Positions 22,582 through 31,367 of a stretch of 64,000 nucleotides of DNA are shown piece after piece. The DNA comes from Pelomonas sp047654805 (GTDB lineage: Bacteria; Pseudomonadota; Gammaproteobacteria; Burkholderiales; Burkholderiaceae_C): contig NZ_JASGIV010000001.1 of NCBI RefSeq assembly GCF_047654805.1, positions 62,001 to 126,000 on the forward strand, in the 5' to 3' direction. Numbering within the stretch: position 1 is the stretch's first letter; every line of letters begins with the position of its first letter. The position numbers and the translations under genes are program-made. The notes beneath the pieces were generated by a model. It did no database searches. It was not told the DNA's origin and saw only the letters and a program-made list of their open reading frames with translations.

Positions 22582-23466
22582 ATGAACAAACCCACCCCCG
22601 CCCCCCACCCCTGGCGTGGCGCGCTGCCCGTCATCGCCGCCGTGCTGACCGCCTGCGGCGGCGGCGGCTCCGCCACAGCGGCTCCTACGCCTGCCCCTGC
22701 CCCGTCAAAGACCTGGACGCTGGTCTGGAGCGACGAGTTCAGTGGCGCCGCCGGCAGCGTGCCTGACAAGGCGGCCTGGAACTATGACCTTGGCAACGCC
22801 GAGAACAACGGCTGGGGCAACCACGAGTTCCAGTACTACACCGCCAACGCGCGCAACGCGCAGATGGACGGCGCCGGCATGTTGGTCATTACGGCCGAGA
22901 AGGCCAGCAACCCCGGCCCATGCTGGAACGGCAAGCCCTGCGAGTTCACCTCGGCCCGCATCCATACCAGCGGCAAGGTCGGCTTCACTTATGGCAAGGT
23001 CGAAGCACGCATGAAGCTGCCGGCCGGCCAGGGCATCTGGCCGGCCTTCTGGGCGCTGGGCACCGACCTCGCGGCGGTGGGCTGGCCCAAGTCCGGCGAG
23101 ATCGACATCATGGAGTTTGTTGGCAAGACCCCCAGCACCACCTACGGTACGCTGCACGGCCCTGGCTACTCCGGCGCGCAGGGCATCGCCAAGCCGCGCG
23201 AGTTCGGCGCCCCGGTAGCCAGCGACTTTCACACCTACACCATTGTCAAGCGACCCAACGAGATCGTCTGGTACGTCGACGGTGTCGAGTTCCACCGCCT
23301 GACGCCTGCGCTACTGCCGGCCGGCGGCACCTGGGTGTTCGAGAAGCCGTTCTTCGTCATCCTCAACCTCGCGGTTGGTGGCGACTGGCCCGGTGCGCCC
23401 GACGCCACCACGCCGCTGCCGGCGCGCATGCTGGTGGACTGGGTGCGCATCTACAAGGAAGAGTGA
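22582..23466 (+). CDS. GH16 family beta-glucanase (laminarinase-like), lipoprotein
   Basis: A 294-residue exported hydrolase. The signal ends in VLTAC (Cys25), so it is probably anchored in the outer or inner membrane as a lipoprotein, followed by a Gly/Ala/Pro linker. The GH16 domain starts near WTLVWSDEF (45-53) and has the catalytic EIDIMEF at 173-179 with both glutamates. The FWALG and WY.DG.E segments are also typical. Family 16 enzymes with this signature cleave beta-1,3- or mixed-linked glucans. An AGGAG at 22571-22575 fixes the start. It is the last gene of the operon and supplies oligosaccharides to the receptor and importer. Confidence 0.93.
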   Translation: MNKPTPAPHPWRGALPVIAAVLTACGGGGSATAAPTPAPAPSKTWTLVWSDEFSGAAGSVPDKAAWNYDLGNAENNGWGNHEFQYYTANARNAQMDGAGMLVITAEKASNPGPCWNGKPCEFTSARIHTSGKVGFTYGKVEARMKLPAGQGIWPAFWALGTDLAAVGWPKSGEIDIMEFVGKTPSTTYGTLHGPGYSGAQGIAKPREFGAPVASDFHTYTIVKRPNEIVWYVDGVEFHRLTPALLPAGGTWVFEKPFFVILNLAVGGDWPGAPDATTPLPARMLVDWVRIYKEE

Positions 23467-23489
23467 ACGCAGGGCCGCGATGCGCGGCC

Positions 23490-23519
23490 AAAAAAAAGCC
23501 CAACCCTTGCGGGCTGGGC
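23490..23519 (-). terminator. Intrinsic terminator of the porin gene
   Basis: On the minus strand a nine-base stem (one GU pair; 23498-23506 with 23511-23519) closed by a GCAA loop is followed by eight T (23490-23497). It lies between the convergent GH16 and porin genes, 134 bases past the porin stop. The poly-T is on the porin side, so it ends the porin transcript. Confidence 0.85.
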
Positions 23520-23653
23520 CAAGGGTGCGCGTCGGGATCTGTGCGCACCCGGGAGGAACGCGGGGGGGGCCGTGCTCGTCGGGCCGGGGTGATGCCAATC
23601 GGCTGGCACACCGCCCGGCCTTCACCCAGCGGCTGACTGTCCTGGGTCCGGAC

Positions 23654-24733
23654 TCAGAAGCTGTGGCGGATGCCGGCCACGAACTCGGTCAGGTTGCGAT
23701 CGTTCGCGTCGGTCAAACCCACGGGGATGGTGCCGGCCGCACGGCTGACGTACCCTGCGCCATCGTTCTTGAAGCGGGTCAGCGAGCTGTACAGCGCGGT
23801 GCGCTTGGACAGGTCGTACTGGTAGCCAACGCCAAAGGCCTGGGTCTTGCCGTCGGCCAGTGCGCCGTCGTTCTTGCTTTCCACGTACTGGCCCTTGATC
23901 AGGTGCTGGCCCATCCGATAGCTCGCGCCCAGCCAGTAGCCCTTGCCGTCGCGGTCGGCGGCGCTGCGGTCATCGACCTGCATCACGCCGCCGTTGAGGC
24001 GAGCGTTGCCCCAGTCGTAGGCGGCGGCGGCCGACACCGTGCGCAGGTTGCGACCCAGCGCATCGGCCTTGTCGTCAACCAGCGACAGCATCGCGTCGAA
24101 ACCGTGGCCTGTGTAGCGACCGTACAGATCCGCGACGCGGTTGCCCTTGGTGTCGCCTGCCACTTCGCCAAGCCCCCACAGCACGCCGGCACTGAAACCG
24201 CCGTAGTTGACACTCTCCAGCTTCACCGAGTTGTTGACCCGTGCCGGGCCGCCGTTGCCGGTGGCTGAGTTGTCACTGCCGCGAACCGGCTCGTAGCCGC
24301 CGAAGCCACCGATCACGGCCGTGCTGGCGCCGGTGCCGACGTTGGAGAACTGGCTGAACTCGTTGGTCAGCGTGTAGACGCTGCCGTACTGGCGGCCCAG
24401 CGATACAGAGCCGTAGGGCGTGCCCAGGCCTACGAAGGCCTGGCGGCCCCAGAAGCTGTTCTGGCCATAGCTGCCGTCATCGACATTGATGCCAGATTCC
24501 AGCGTGAAGAAAGCCTTCAGGCCACCGCCCAGGTCTTCGTTGCCGCGCAGGCCGAAGCGTGAGCCGGACAGGCCGCCGGACTGCACGCGGGTCTGGCGCG
24601 CCGCGCCGTCAAGCAACTGCACGTTGGCGTCCAGGGTGCCGTAGAGCGTCACCTGCGGGCTTGCGGACTGGGCGAAGGCGGCAGAGCTGGCGGCAAGGGC
24701 CAGGATGGAGAGGGCATAGGTCTTGTACTTCAT
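23654..24733 (-). CDS. Gram-negative porin (OmpC/Omp32-like, betaproteobacterial type)
   Basis: A 359-residue outer-membrane porin. It has a signal peptide (cleavage after SSAAFA, residue 21) and then SVTLYG-type opening strand QVTLYGTLDANV. The constriction-region segment SRFGLRGNEDLGGGLKAFFTLESG is the betaproteobacterial general porin signature, and the terminal strand ends in Phe (GIRHSF). It is convergent with the GH16 gene and has its own terminator. No LacI-type operator is seen upstream, so it may be constitutive or differently controlled, but it could admit small glucosides. Confidence 0.93.
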   Translation of the reverse strand: MKYKTYALSILALAASSAAFAQSASPQVTLYGTLDANVQLLDGAARQTRVQSGGLSGSRFGLRGNEDLGGGLKAFFTLESGINVDDGSYGQNSFWGRQAFVGLGTPYGSVSLGRQYGSVYTLTNEFSQFSNVGTGASTAVIGGFGGYEPVRGSDNSATGNGGPARVNNSVKLESVNYGGFSAGVLWGLGEVAGDTKGNRVADLYGRYTGHGFDAMLSLVDDKADALGRNLRTVSAAAAYDWGNARLNGGVMQVDDRSAADRDGKGYWLGASYRMGQHLIKGQYVESKNDGALADGKTQAFGVGYQYDLSKRTALYSSLTRFKNDGAGYVSRAAGTIPVGLTDANDRNLTEFVAGIRHSF

Positions 24734-25092
24734 GGTCTTGTCTTTCGATGGCTGTCGAGCCGCCGGTTGGCGGTCCCCGTGCGCCAGCGCCTTCTGGGCG
24801 CCCCGCACGACTGGACAGATCGGGCCTCGGGCCCGGGTCAAAAGACTGACCGGCAGGAATGGACTGTTGCGGATTCCGCCTCAATCGAGGTCTGCGCGGG
24901 CGCCAAAGTGTGCGCAAGCCGCGTGCTGGTGCCAGGTGTTGACACGGTGGATGCCGATAGCGCCGCATTGCTCGAGCCCGCGCGCCTTGCGGCGTGGGCT
25001 GCAGTAGTTCACACCTGACGCGTATTTCCGCTCCTGCCTCTGTCCTGGCTCCCCAAGAATGCGCCGCTTGACTAACGCTCAGGGATGGGGAA
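24734..25092. other. Intergenic region upstream of the porin, no gene seen
   Basis: A 359-base stretch between the leftward porin and a rightward unknown membrane-protein gene. It must hold the porin promoter, but no good -35/-10 pair, LacI-type operator or conserved RNA structure stands out by eye. Confidence 0.4.
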
Positions 25093-25683
25093 GTGAGCTG
25101 GTTCCAGAGGGCGTTGCATTTCATCAAGGTCACCGCGGTGTTCGCGGTCTGCTGGCTGATCGGTGCGCTGGTCGTTGCAGCGTTCACGGAACAGGGACCG
25201 CTACGCATGCCGTTGGCGACTGTTGCCGCCTTCCTGGCCTGCGTGGGCCTTTTCGCCGTGCAGCGCCCCCGACCCCGGCTGGGGCGGCCGGATGCAAGCC
25301 GCCCGGCCGGCACCTCGGCCGAGCCACGCCGCTCATCCGCAAGCGATGACGGCCATGCGGTGATCGCTGGCGCGGGTCTCGGTGCCCTGGGGGCGCTCAG
25401 TGCGCAGGCGTTCGCGTCGCCGACGCACGATGCCAGCCCTGCCTGGAACGACACCTTCGACAGCAATTCGTCGCTGCCGGTGATCAACCCCGCCACGGGC
25501 CTGCCCATGGTCGGTGACTCCATCGGCGGCGTCGACGTGGGCGGCAACCTGTACGGGACCCAGTCCAGCGACATGTTCGGCTCAGACCATGCCTTCGGGT
25601 CCGATACCTTCGCCTCGCATTCGTTCTCGTCCGATGACTTCAACTCGGGCATTTCTTCCGGCAGCAACTTGGACTCTTGGTGA
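25093..25683 (+). CDS. Unknown two-helix membrane protein with NPATGLPM motif
   Basis: A 196-residue protein starting at GTG. Two membrane helices lie at about 10-32 and 41-56, followed by a basic linker and a short hydrophobic GAGLGALGALSAQAFA stretch near 92-107. Then comes the segment INPATGLPMVGDSIGGVDVGG (about 129-149), a phrase seen in many uncharacterised proteobacterial proteins. The C-terminal 40 residues are Ser/Asp/Phe/Gly-rich with repeated F-x-S-D units. It is followed 55 bases later by a HEPN-like gene on the same strand. Function not recognised. Confidence 0.6.
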   Translation: MSWFQRALHFIKVTAVFAVCWLIGALVVAAFTEQGPLRMPLATVAAFLACVGLFAVQRPRPRLGRPDASRPAGTSAEPRRSSASDDGHAVIAGAGLGALGALSAQAFASPTHDASPAWNDTFDSNSSLPVINPATGLPMVGDSIGGVDVGGNLYGTQSSDMFGSDHAFGSDTFASHSFSSDDFNSGISSGSNLDSW

Positions 25684-25738
25684 TCCCGAGCTCGTACTCC
25701 CGCCGGTCCCTGCATCACCCTTCCACAGGAGCTTCATC

Positions 25739-26452
25739 TTGAGCGCGGCGCCCACCTCGGCCGAGATCATCGGAAAAATCCAGCACGTCCAAGCAGACAC
25801 CGCGGGCGTCATGGAGGCGGCCCGCTGGGTCGAATGGATCCTCGCGAACCGATTCCAGGCCGAAGGCACCGGCATCCATTCGCGTGTCAGCGCGGTCCAG
25901 CATCGGCTGGCCGGCGAACTGGTAGCCGATCTGCGCTACCTCGCGTCCGTGCGCAACGACTTTGCCCACAACCCGCTGGCCGAAGTGCGCCAGCCGGAAC
26001 GCTTCGTCCAGACGGCGCAACGCGCCGTGCGCAGGCTGCTGGAGGCCCCCGCAGACCCGCAGCCGCCCCAGCGCCGGAGTGCCGTTGCCGCGCAATCCGG
26101 TCCTCGGATGCGCTTTGTCGTGGCGGTCGCGGGCTTCTGGGCCGTGGCCGCGATCGCGATGTGGCTGTATGGCCAGCTCCAGGCGCGCGACGAAGGCTCG
26201 ACACACTTAGGCGACGCTCAGCCGGCCCGCGTCTTGGCGCCCCCGCCGATCGCGGATCACGCCCAACCCCGGCCCGCATCGCGCTCCGCGACACGCACTG
26301 CCGAGGCCGCAGCCCGGCCGGCGAGCACAGCGGCGCGCCACCGCCCCGCAACGGAGCCAGATGCGACGCAGAGCTTTGCCAAGCCCGAAGTGCCCATGGA
26401 CGACGCGGGCCTTTCCACCGAGGAGCTGCGCAAGCTCAAGGCCAGCCTCTGA
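25739..26452 (+). CDS. HEPN/MtlR-like domain protein with C-terminal membrane helix
   Basis: A 237-residue protein. A TTG at 25739 has AGGAG seven bases upstream (25727-25731) and is the best start; no ATG is in a suitable place. Residues 1-110 are helical and contain LASVRNDFAHNP (about 67-78), whose R-x4-H core matches HEPN and MtlR/DUF4145-type domains, some of which are RNases. A single membrane helix (about 125-145, FVVAVAGFWAVAAIAMWLYG) follows, then a Pro/Ala-rich tail. It lies between two other unknown exported or membrane proteins. Nuclease activity is conjecture. Confidence 0.6.
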   Translation: MSAAPTSAEIIGKIQHVQADTAGVMEAARWVEWILANRFQAEGTGIHSRVSAVQHRLAGELVADLRYLASVRNDFAHNPLAEVRQPERFVQTAQRAVRRLLEAPADPQPPQRRSAVAAQSGPRMRFVVAVAGFWAVAAIAMWLYGQLQARDEGSTHLGDAQPARVLAPPPIADHAQPRPASRSATRTAEAAARPASTAARHRPATEPDATQSFAKPEVPMDDAGLSTEELRKLKASL

Positions 26453-26483
26453 CCCCGTTCCCCAACACCCGACGTTTGCCTTC

Positions 26484-27089
26484 ATGATGAATCCGTCCCG
26501 CCGCCTAGCTGGCCTCCTTCTCGCCGTCTCAGGCGCCATCCTTGCCGTGTTGCCGGCTGCCAGCCACGCCGCGCCGCCTGCGCCGGCTGTCAGCGGCGAG
26601 CGGCTGGCGCTGTTCAGCATCGATCTCGCCTCGGCGTCCGTGGCGCAGTTCCAGGGGGCGGCCCGCGCCGCCGGCGCCAAGAGCCAGGGGCGCAAAGGCC
26701 CGGCCGAACGCTTTGACGTCGTCGCACTGGGCATCCCCGCAGTCAAGACCCTGACGGTCACCTATGCCGGCGACCGGGTGATGGCGGCGCAGTACGAGGT
26801 CGACTACCAGAATGAGACGCTGCGCAAGATGCTCAAGTCGAAGTACGGCAACCCGTCGGCTTCTCGGGGTACGCCGGACTTCGCTGCCGAGTACGTCGGC
26901 GACGGCAGCTACATCTGGCGTTTTCCGGAAGGGATGCAGCTCGTCTTCAAGCGGCCGTTCTTCGTCAGCGAGCCCACCACCTTGACCTATCTGAACGCGG
27001 ACCTGTTTGCCGCCGTCGAGGGGCAGGCCAAAGGTCGTGACGACCGTGACGCCGCGGAGAAGGCGAAGTCCAAGTCCAACGTGTTCTGA
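26484..27089 (+). CDS. Exported protein of unknown function
   Basis: A 201-residue protein with a clear signal peptide (residues 1-30, ending SHAAPP). A single compact domain follows containing VTYAGDRVMAAQYEVDYQN and RFPEGMQLVFKRPF, and the C-terminal tail is charged with Lys and Asp. No family was recognised. It starts 31 bases after the HEPN-like gene and may share its transcript. It is convergent with the ABC ATPase gene, with four bases between the stops. Confidence 0.6.
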   Translation: MMNPSRRLAGLLLAVSGAILAVLPAASHAAPPAPAVSGERLALFSIDLASASVAQFQGAARAAGAKSQGRKGPAERFDVVALGIPAVKTLTVTYAGDRVMAAQYEVDYQNETLRKMLKSKYGNPSASRGTPDFAAEYVGDGSYIWRFPEGMQLVFKRPFFVSEPTTLTYLNADLFAAVEGQAKGRDDRDAAEKAKSKSNVF

Positions 27090-27093
27090 GGCC

Positions 27094-28155
27094 TCAGGCC
27101 TCCAGTCGCTCGCCAGCGGCGTCGAACCAAAGCGTCTTCGTCGCGTCGAAGCCGAAGCGGACCTTGGCGCCATCCTCCACTTCGGGCTGCCCCGGCAGCA
27201 CGGCCGAGAGGGTGGTGCCGGCGCAACCCAGCCAGACGACGTGCTGGTTGCCCAGCGGCTCGACGAGCTGGATCTCGCCGCCGAAGGTCTGATCGGCTCC
27301 CAGGCGCACGTTCTCGGGGCGCACCGCCAGAGTCAACACCTCCCCTTGTGGGCGCGAGACCAGGGGCGCGGGCAGCGGCAGGCTCAGCGCGGGCGACACG
27401 AACAGACCACCTTCGCCGACCTGGCCTTCGATGCGGTTGATGGCCGGCGAACCGACAAAGCCGGCCACGCGCAGGTTCCGGGGCTTGTCGTAGACCTCTG
27501 CGGGCGTGCCGATCTGCTGGATGATGCCCTGGTGCATGACGACGATGCGCGTGGCCAGCGTCATTGCCTCGACCTGGTCATGCGTCACGTAGATCATGGT
27601 GTTGCCCAGGCGCGAGTGCAGCAGCTTTAGCTCGCGGCGCAGGTCGGTGCGCAGCTTGGCGTCGAGGTTGGACAGCGGCTCATCCAGCAGCAGTACCTTG
27701 GCTTCGCGCACCACCGCACGGCCGATGGCGACACGCTGGCGCTGGCCGCCGGAGAGCTGGCTGGGCCGGCGCTCCAGCAAGGGGCCCAGCTGCAGCATGT
27801 CGGCGGCTGCGGCGACGCGCTTCTCAAGTTCCGCCTTGGGCGTCTTGGCCATCTTCAAAGGGAAGGCGAGGTTCTCCTTCACCGTCATCGTCGGATACAG
27901 CGCGTAGCTCTGGAACACCATGCCCACGCCGCGCTGGCTGGGCTCGGCGCTGGTCATGTCCTGCTCGCCGATGTGGATGCTGCCGCTGCTGACGGGATTG
28001 AGGCCGGCGATGGTGTGCAAAAGCGTGGACTTGCCGCAGCCCGAAGGCCCCAGCAGTACCAGGAACTCGCCACTGTGCACGTCGAGATCCAGCCCCTTGA
28101 TGACCTCATGGTTGCCGAAGCGGATGCCGAGGTCCTGGATGTGAACGCGGGTCAA
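27094..28155 (-). CDS. ugpC: ABC sugar importer ATPase (MsmK/UgpC type)
   Basis: A 353-residue CUT1-type ATPase. Walker A GPSGCGKST is at 36-44, the signature LSGGQRQR at 134-141, Walker B LLLDEP at 155-160 and the switch His in YVTHDQ. A C-terminal OB-fold regulatory domain includes LAVRPENVRLG. The TTG at 28155 is supported by AGGAG six bases upstream; longer frames start in a region with no homology. It is unlinked from its permeases by 5.9 kb and on the opposite strand. MsmK-type ATPases can energise several importers, and the importer at 18.2-21.2 kb is the nearest one lacking an ATPase. Confidence 0.92.
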   Translation of the reverse strand: MTRVHIQDLGIRFGNHEVIKGLDLDVHSGEFLVLLGPSGCGKSTLLHTIAGLNPVSSGSIHIGEQDMTSAEPSQRGVGMVFQSYALYPTMTVKENLAFPLKMAKTPKAELEKRVAAAADMLQLGPLLERRPSQLSGGQRQRVAIGRAVVREAKVLLLDEPLSNLDAKLRTDLRRELKLLHSRLGNTMIYVTHDQVEAMTLATRIVVMHQGIIQQIGTPAEVYDKPRNLRVAGFVGSPAINRIEGQVGEGGLFVSPALSLPLPAPLVSRPQGEVLTLAVRPENVRLGADQTFGGEIQLVEPLGNQHVVWLGCAGTTLSAVLPGQPEVEDGAKVRFGFDATKTLWFDAAGERLEA

Positions 28156-28240
28156 GGGTGTCTCCTGTGGATGTTCTGCAAGATCGGGACGGAGGCTGCC
28201 ATGGCAGCCTGCGCGGCCATGCGCTTCGTCCGCCGACATC

Positions 28241-28276
28241 ATTACTGATGATTAATAAACTTAATATCGTATTAAC
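28241..28276. promoter_or_regulatory. AT-rich repeat region upstream of the response regulator
   Basis: A 36-base AT-rich island in GC-rich DNA carries TTAAT, TTAAT and TTAAC copies (starts at 28252, 28261, 28272). It lies 33 bases upstream of the regulator start. Winged-helix response regulators bind such near-helical-turn direct repeats, so autoregulation is plausible. The repeat phasing is not exact. Confidence 0.4.
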
Positions 28277-28308
28277 CACGAGGGCCGACGCGACTACAGT
28301 CCGGCCCC

Positions 28309-28968
28309 ATGAACCTGCTGCTCGCCGAAGACGACGCTCTGCTGGCCGATGCGCTGCAACAGCAGTTGCTTAACGCCTCGTTCAAGGTGGAGTGGGCCGA
28401 GAACGGTGCCGTGGCCGAGTACCTGCTTCGCAAGCAGGACTTCGATGTCGCGATCCTGGACCTCGGCCTGCCGCTGGTGGACGGGCTGACCGTGCTCAAG
28501 CGCGTGCGCGAGGCCGGCCGCACCCTGCCCATCCTCGTGCTGACCGCGCTGGACGCTCTGGATCATCGTGTGGCGGGCCTGCAGGCCGGTGCCGACGACT
28601 ATCTGACCAAGCCTTTCGACTTTCCCGAGCTGGAGGCGCGGCTGCATGCGCTGATGCGCCGAGGCCGTCCGGCCTCGCAGACCCAGCAGTTGCGGCGGTT
28701 GAGTCTGGACCGTGCGGCGCGTCGCGCCAGCATCGGTGGCGAACCGCTGGAGCTGAGTCCGCGCGAGTGGACGCTGCTGGACCTGCTGCTGACCGAGAGA
28801 GACCGCGTCGTCAGCAAGCAGCAGATCGTCGAGGCCTGGGGGGCCGACGAGGGGGGCTCCATCGAGGTCTATATCCACCGGCTGCGCAGGAAGCTGGAAG
28901 GCTCGGGCCTGGCCGTGCGCACCGTGCGCGGCCTGGGCTATCTGCTCGAAGCCACATCGGCATCGTGA
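28309..28968 (+). CDS. OmpR-family response regulator (QseB/TctD-like)
   Basis: A 219-residue regulator. The receiver domain has Glu7/Asp8/Asp9, phosphoacceptor Asp51 (ILDLGLP) and Lys101 in LTKPFDFPEL. The C-terminal winged-helix domain ends with YIHRLRRKLEGSGLAVRTVRGLGY. Its TGA overlaps the GTG of the downstream kinase, giving an obligate pair. The QseB/TctD-like subgroup is inferred from the short inter-domain linker and gene order. Confidence 0.92.
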   Translation: MNLLLAEDDALLADALQQQLLNASFKVEWAENGAVAEYLLRKQDFDVAILDLGLPLVDGLTVLKRVREAGRTLPILVLTALDALDHRVAGLQAGADDYLTKPFDFPELEARLHALMRRGRPASQTQQLRRLSLDRAARRASIGGEPLELSPREWTLLDLLLTERDRVVSKQQIVEAWGADEGGSIEVYIHRLRRKLEGSGLAVRTVRGLGYLLEATSAS

Positions 28969-30350
28969 ACGGCCGTTCGCTGCACCGGCAATTGCTGTTG
29001 TGGCTGCTGCTGCCGCAGATCGTGCTGTGGCTGGTCGCGGCCTTTGGGGCTTACCGGCTTGCCAGCCGCCACGCCGACGAGCTCGTCGACGCCAGCCTGC
29101 TGCAGGCTGCACGCGCGCTGGCCCGCCAGATCAAGCCCACGGCCAGCGGCATCTTCGTCGACCTGCCGCGCTCGGCCCAGGACATCCTCAGCACCGATTC
29201 GGCCGACCCCGATGGCCGCGTCATCTACACGGTCAGTTCGCCACCGGGCCAGTTGCGGCTGGGCGATTCGCGCCTGCCGCCGCCACCCGGTATGCCGGCG
29301 CTGGGCGAGCCGGTGTTCTTCGACACCCTCGTGCCCGAGCCCATGCGCGTCGTCTCGCTGGACCAGCATCTCGGCGCCGCTGGTGCAGCGGACTCGACGT
29401 TGCGCGTGCAGGTCGCCCGTTCCAGCGCGTCGCGCGAGCTGCTGGCGCGGCGCATGCTGCTGGACACGGCGCTGCCGCTGTCGCTGCTGATTGCTCTGAT
29501 GAGCATGGTCGTCTGGGCCGGTATCCGCAAGGGCCTGGAGCCGCTGGCTGAGTTGCAGCGGCAGGTGGAGGGGCGCCGTGCCGATGCTCTGGACCCGGTG
29601 CAGCTGCGCGCGGCGCCGCCTGAGGTCGGCGCGCTTGCCGGTGCCGTCAACGAGCTGCTGGGCCAGGTGCAGCAGAACCTGGCCACGCAGCGCCGCTTCA
29701 TCAGCGACGCGGCACACCAGCTGCGCACACCGCTGGCGGGGCTGAAGAGCCAGACGGAGCTCGCGCTCGAGCTGGCCACTGATCCAGCGTTACGCCAGCG
29801 CCTGCAGCGCGTGCACGAGAGCGCCGTGCGCGGCGCCCGCCTGGTGTCCCAGTTGCTGGTGCTGGCGCGCGCAGAGCCCGAGGCCGTGGCGGCGCAGGGC
29901 TGGGCGGCGGTGGACTGTGATCGCCTCGTGCACGAGGCCACGACCGACTGGGTGCCGCGCGCACTCGCAGCGGGCTGCGACCTGGGCGTGGACATTGTTG
30001 ATGTGGGCCTGCGTGTGCAGGGCGTGGAGCTACTGCTGCGCGAGGCCCTGGTCAACCTCATCGACAACGCGGTGCGCTACGCTGGCTCGGGCGCCACGCT
30101 CACCGTGCGGTTGCGCCGTGCGGGCGATGACCTGTGGCTGGACGTCGAGGATGACGGGCCTGGCATCGAGCCCGAGCTGCGCGAGCGCGTCTTCGAGCGC
30201 TTTGTGCGCGGGGCGACGACAGGCGAGGGTTGCGGCCTTGGATTGGCCATCGTGCGCGAGATCGCCGAGCGCCATGGCGGCAGCGCCCAACTGCTGCCGG
30301 CTGCACCGCACGGCTGCATCGCGCGGCTGACGCTGCCGCTTCAGGCGTAG
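28965..30350 (+). CDS. Sensor histidine kinase (QseC/TctE-like)
   Basis: A 461-residue kinase, starting at GTG within the regulator's stop codon. Membrane helices lie at about 10-30 and 168-187, flanking a periplasmic domain of about 135 residues. A HAMP-like segment follows, then the dimerisation helix with phosphoacceptor His251 in SDAAHQLRTPLAGL. The catalytic domain has NLIDNAVRYAG and DDGPGI, and a closing GLGLAIVREIAERHGG. The 3' end overlaps the convergent LysR gene by ten bases. Signal unknown; di/tricarboxylates are a possibility for the TctE-like group. Confidence 0.9.
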   Translation: MNGRSLHRQLLLWLLLPQIVLWLVAAFGAYRLASRHADELVDASLLQAARALARQIKPTASGIFVDLPRSAQDILSTDSADPDGRVIYTVSSPPGQLRLGDSRLPPPPGMPALGEPVFFDTLVPEPMRVVSLDQHLGAAGAADSTLRVQVARSSASRELLARRMLLDTALPLSLLIALMSMVVWAGIRKGLEPLAELQRQVEGRRADALDPVQLRAAPPEVGALAGAVNELLGQVQQNLATQRRFISDAAHQLRTPLAGLKSQTELALELATDPALRQRLQRVHESAVRGARLVSQLLVLARAEPEAVAAQGWAAVDCDRLVHEATTDWVPRALAAGCDLGVDIVDVGLRVQGVELLLREALVNLIDNAVRYAGSGATLTVRLRRAGDDLWLDVEDDGPGIEPELRERVFERFVRGATTGEGCGLGLAIVREIAERHGGSAQLLPAAPHGCIARLTLPLQA

Positions 30351-31255
30351 GCGTCGACGCCATCGACGAGACGCCGGCATAGCCGCGCATCGCTCAGCCG
30401 GTCCAGCCACCAGGCCAGCGCGCGGCCATCGCCAGCACGCCAGCCGAGGTAGAGCCGATTGGGCTCGCGCGGCACGGCGACCGCCTTGGCGACCAGCTCG
30501 CCGCGCTGAAGCAGCGACGCCACGCGCGCCTCTGGCAGCCAGCCCACGCCCAACCCCGCGCGCTGGGCAGCGATCTTGGCGGTCATGCTCGGCACCGCCA
30601 GCGTCGGCTGGCCGGCGCCATGGCCGTAGGCTCGGCCATCACCGCGGCGCGAGCTGTCGGCCACGACGACCGCGCGATGCTCCCTCATCTGCTCGGCGCC
30701 AAGCGGCGCCCTGGCCCTGGCCAGCGGGTGGCGGGGCGCTACGGCATAGACCCAGCGCATCTCGCCGAGCTCGCGCCACTGCAGGCCGACGAGGGCGGGT
30801 GGCTCGTTGGTCGCGCCGATGACGAGGTCAGCCCGACCTTCGGCCAGCGCCTCCCAAGTGCCGCCCAGCACCTCGTGCGTGAAGCGCAGGCTGACGCCCG
30901 AGTCCAGCGCATCGAAGTCGTGGATGACGGGCAGCAGCGACTCGAATTCGATGATCTCGTCGCTGACGATGCGTAGCCGATCCTCCCAGCCCCGGGCCAC
31001 CTGCGTTACGCGGCGCGTCAGGCGCTGCATGTCGTCGCGCAGGCGCACCGCTTCTCGCACCAGCAGGGCACCAGCGGTGGTGAGCTGCAGCCGATAGCGG
31101 CGACGGTCGAACAGCAGCGCGTCGAAACGGCCCTCGATCTGGCGCAGCGTGTATGACACCGTGGACGGCGCCTTGCCCAGGCTGGCCGCGGCACGCGAGA
31201 GGCTGCCGCTTTCGCGGATGGCTTCCATCAACTGGATCTCGTCGTCGCTGAGCAT
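30341..31255 (-). CDS. LysR family transcriptional regulator
   Basis: A 304-residue LTTR. The N-terminal helix-turn-helix is in residues 1-60 (SGSLSRAAASLGKAPSTVSYTLRQIEGRF), with a long linker helix and a substrate-binding domain to the end. It is divergent from an SDR gene, with 112 bases between the starts, so it probably controls that gene. The DNA-recognition segment KAPSTVSYTLRQIE resembles the YhaJ/AllS-like subgroup. Effector unknown. Confidence 0.9.
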   Translation of the reverse strand: MLSDDEIQLMEAIRESGSLSRAAASLGKAPSTVSYTLRQIEGRFDALLFDRRRYRLQLTTAGALLVREAVRLRDDMQRLTRRVTQVARGWEDRLRIVSDEIIEFESLLPVIHDFDALDSGVSLRFTHEVLGGTWEALAEGRADLVIGATNEPPALVGLQWRELGEMRWVYAVAPRHPLARARAPLGAEQMREHRAVVVADSSRRGDGRAYGHGAGQPTLAVPSMTAKIAAQRAGLGVGWLPEARVASLLQRGELVAKAVAVPREPNRLYLGWRAGDGRALAWWLDRLSDARLCRRLVDGVDAYA

Positions 31256-31367
31256 GTTCGAAAGCCTCGTACGAGTCGACCAATGCGGCCGGACGTCAAA
31301 AAGGGGGGCGGGCCGAGTATCGAGTCCACGGCAACACCGCCGCTTCAAACCCTTGAAAGGAAACACC

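Noticed and set aside
23461..23519. A plus-strand terminator for the GH16 gene
   Set aside because: The hairpins are followed by A-runs, not T-runs, on the plus strand; the T-run is on the minus strand and serves the porin.
25514..26452. A longer form of the HEPN-like gene starting at an ATG at 25514
   Set aside because: It would overlap the preceding gene by 170 bases with unlikely composition; the TTG at 25739 has a good AGGAG.
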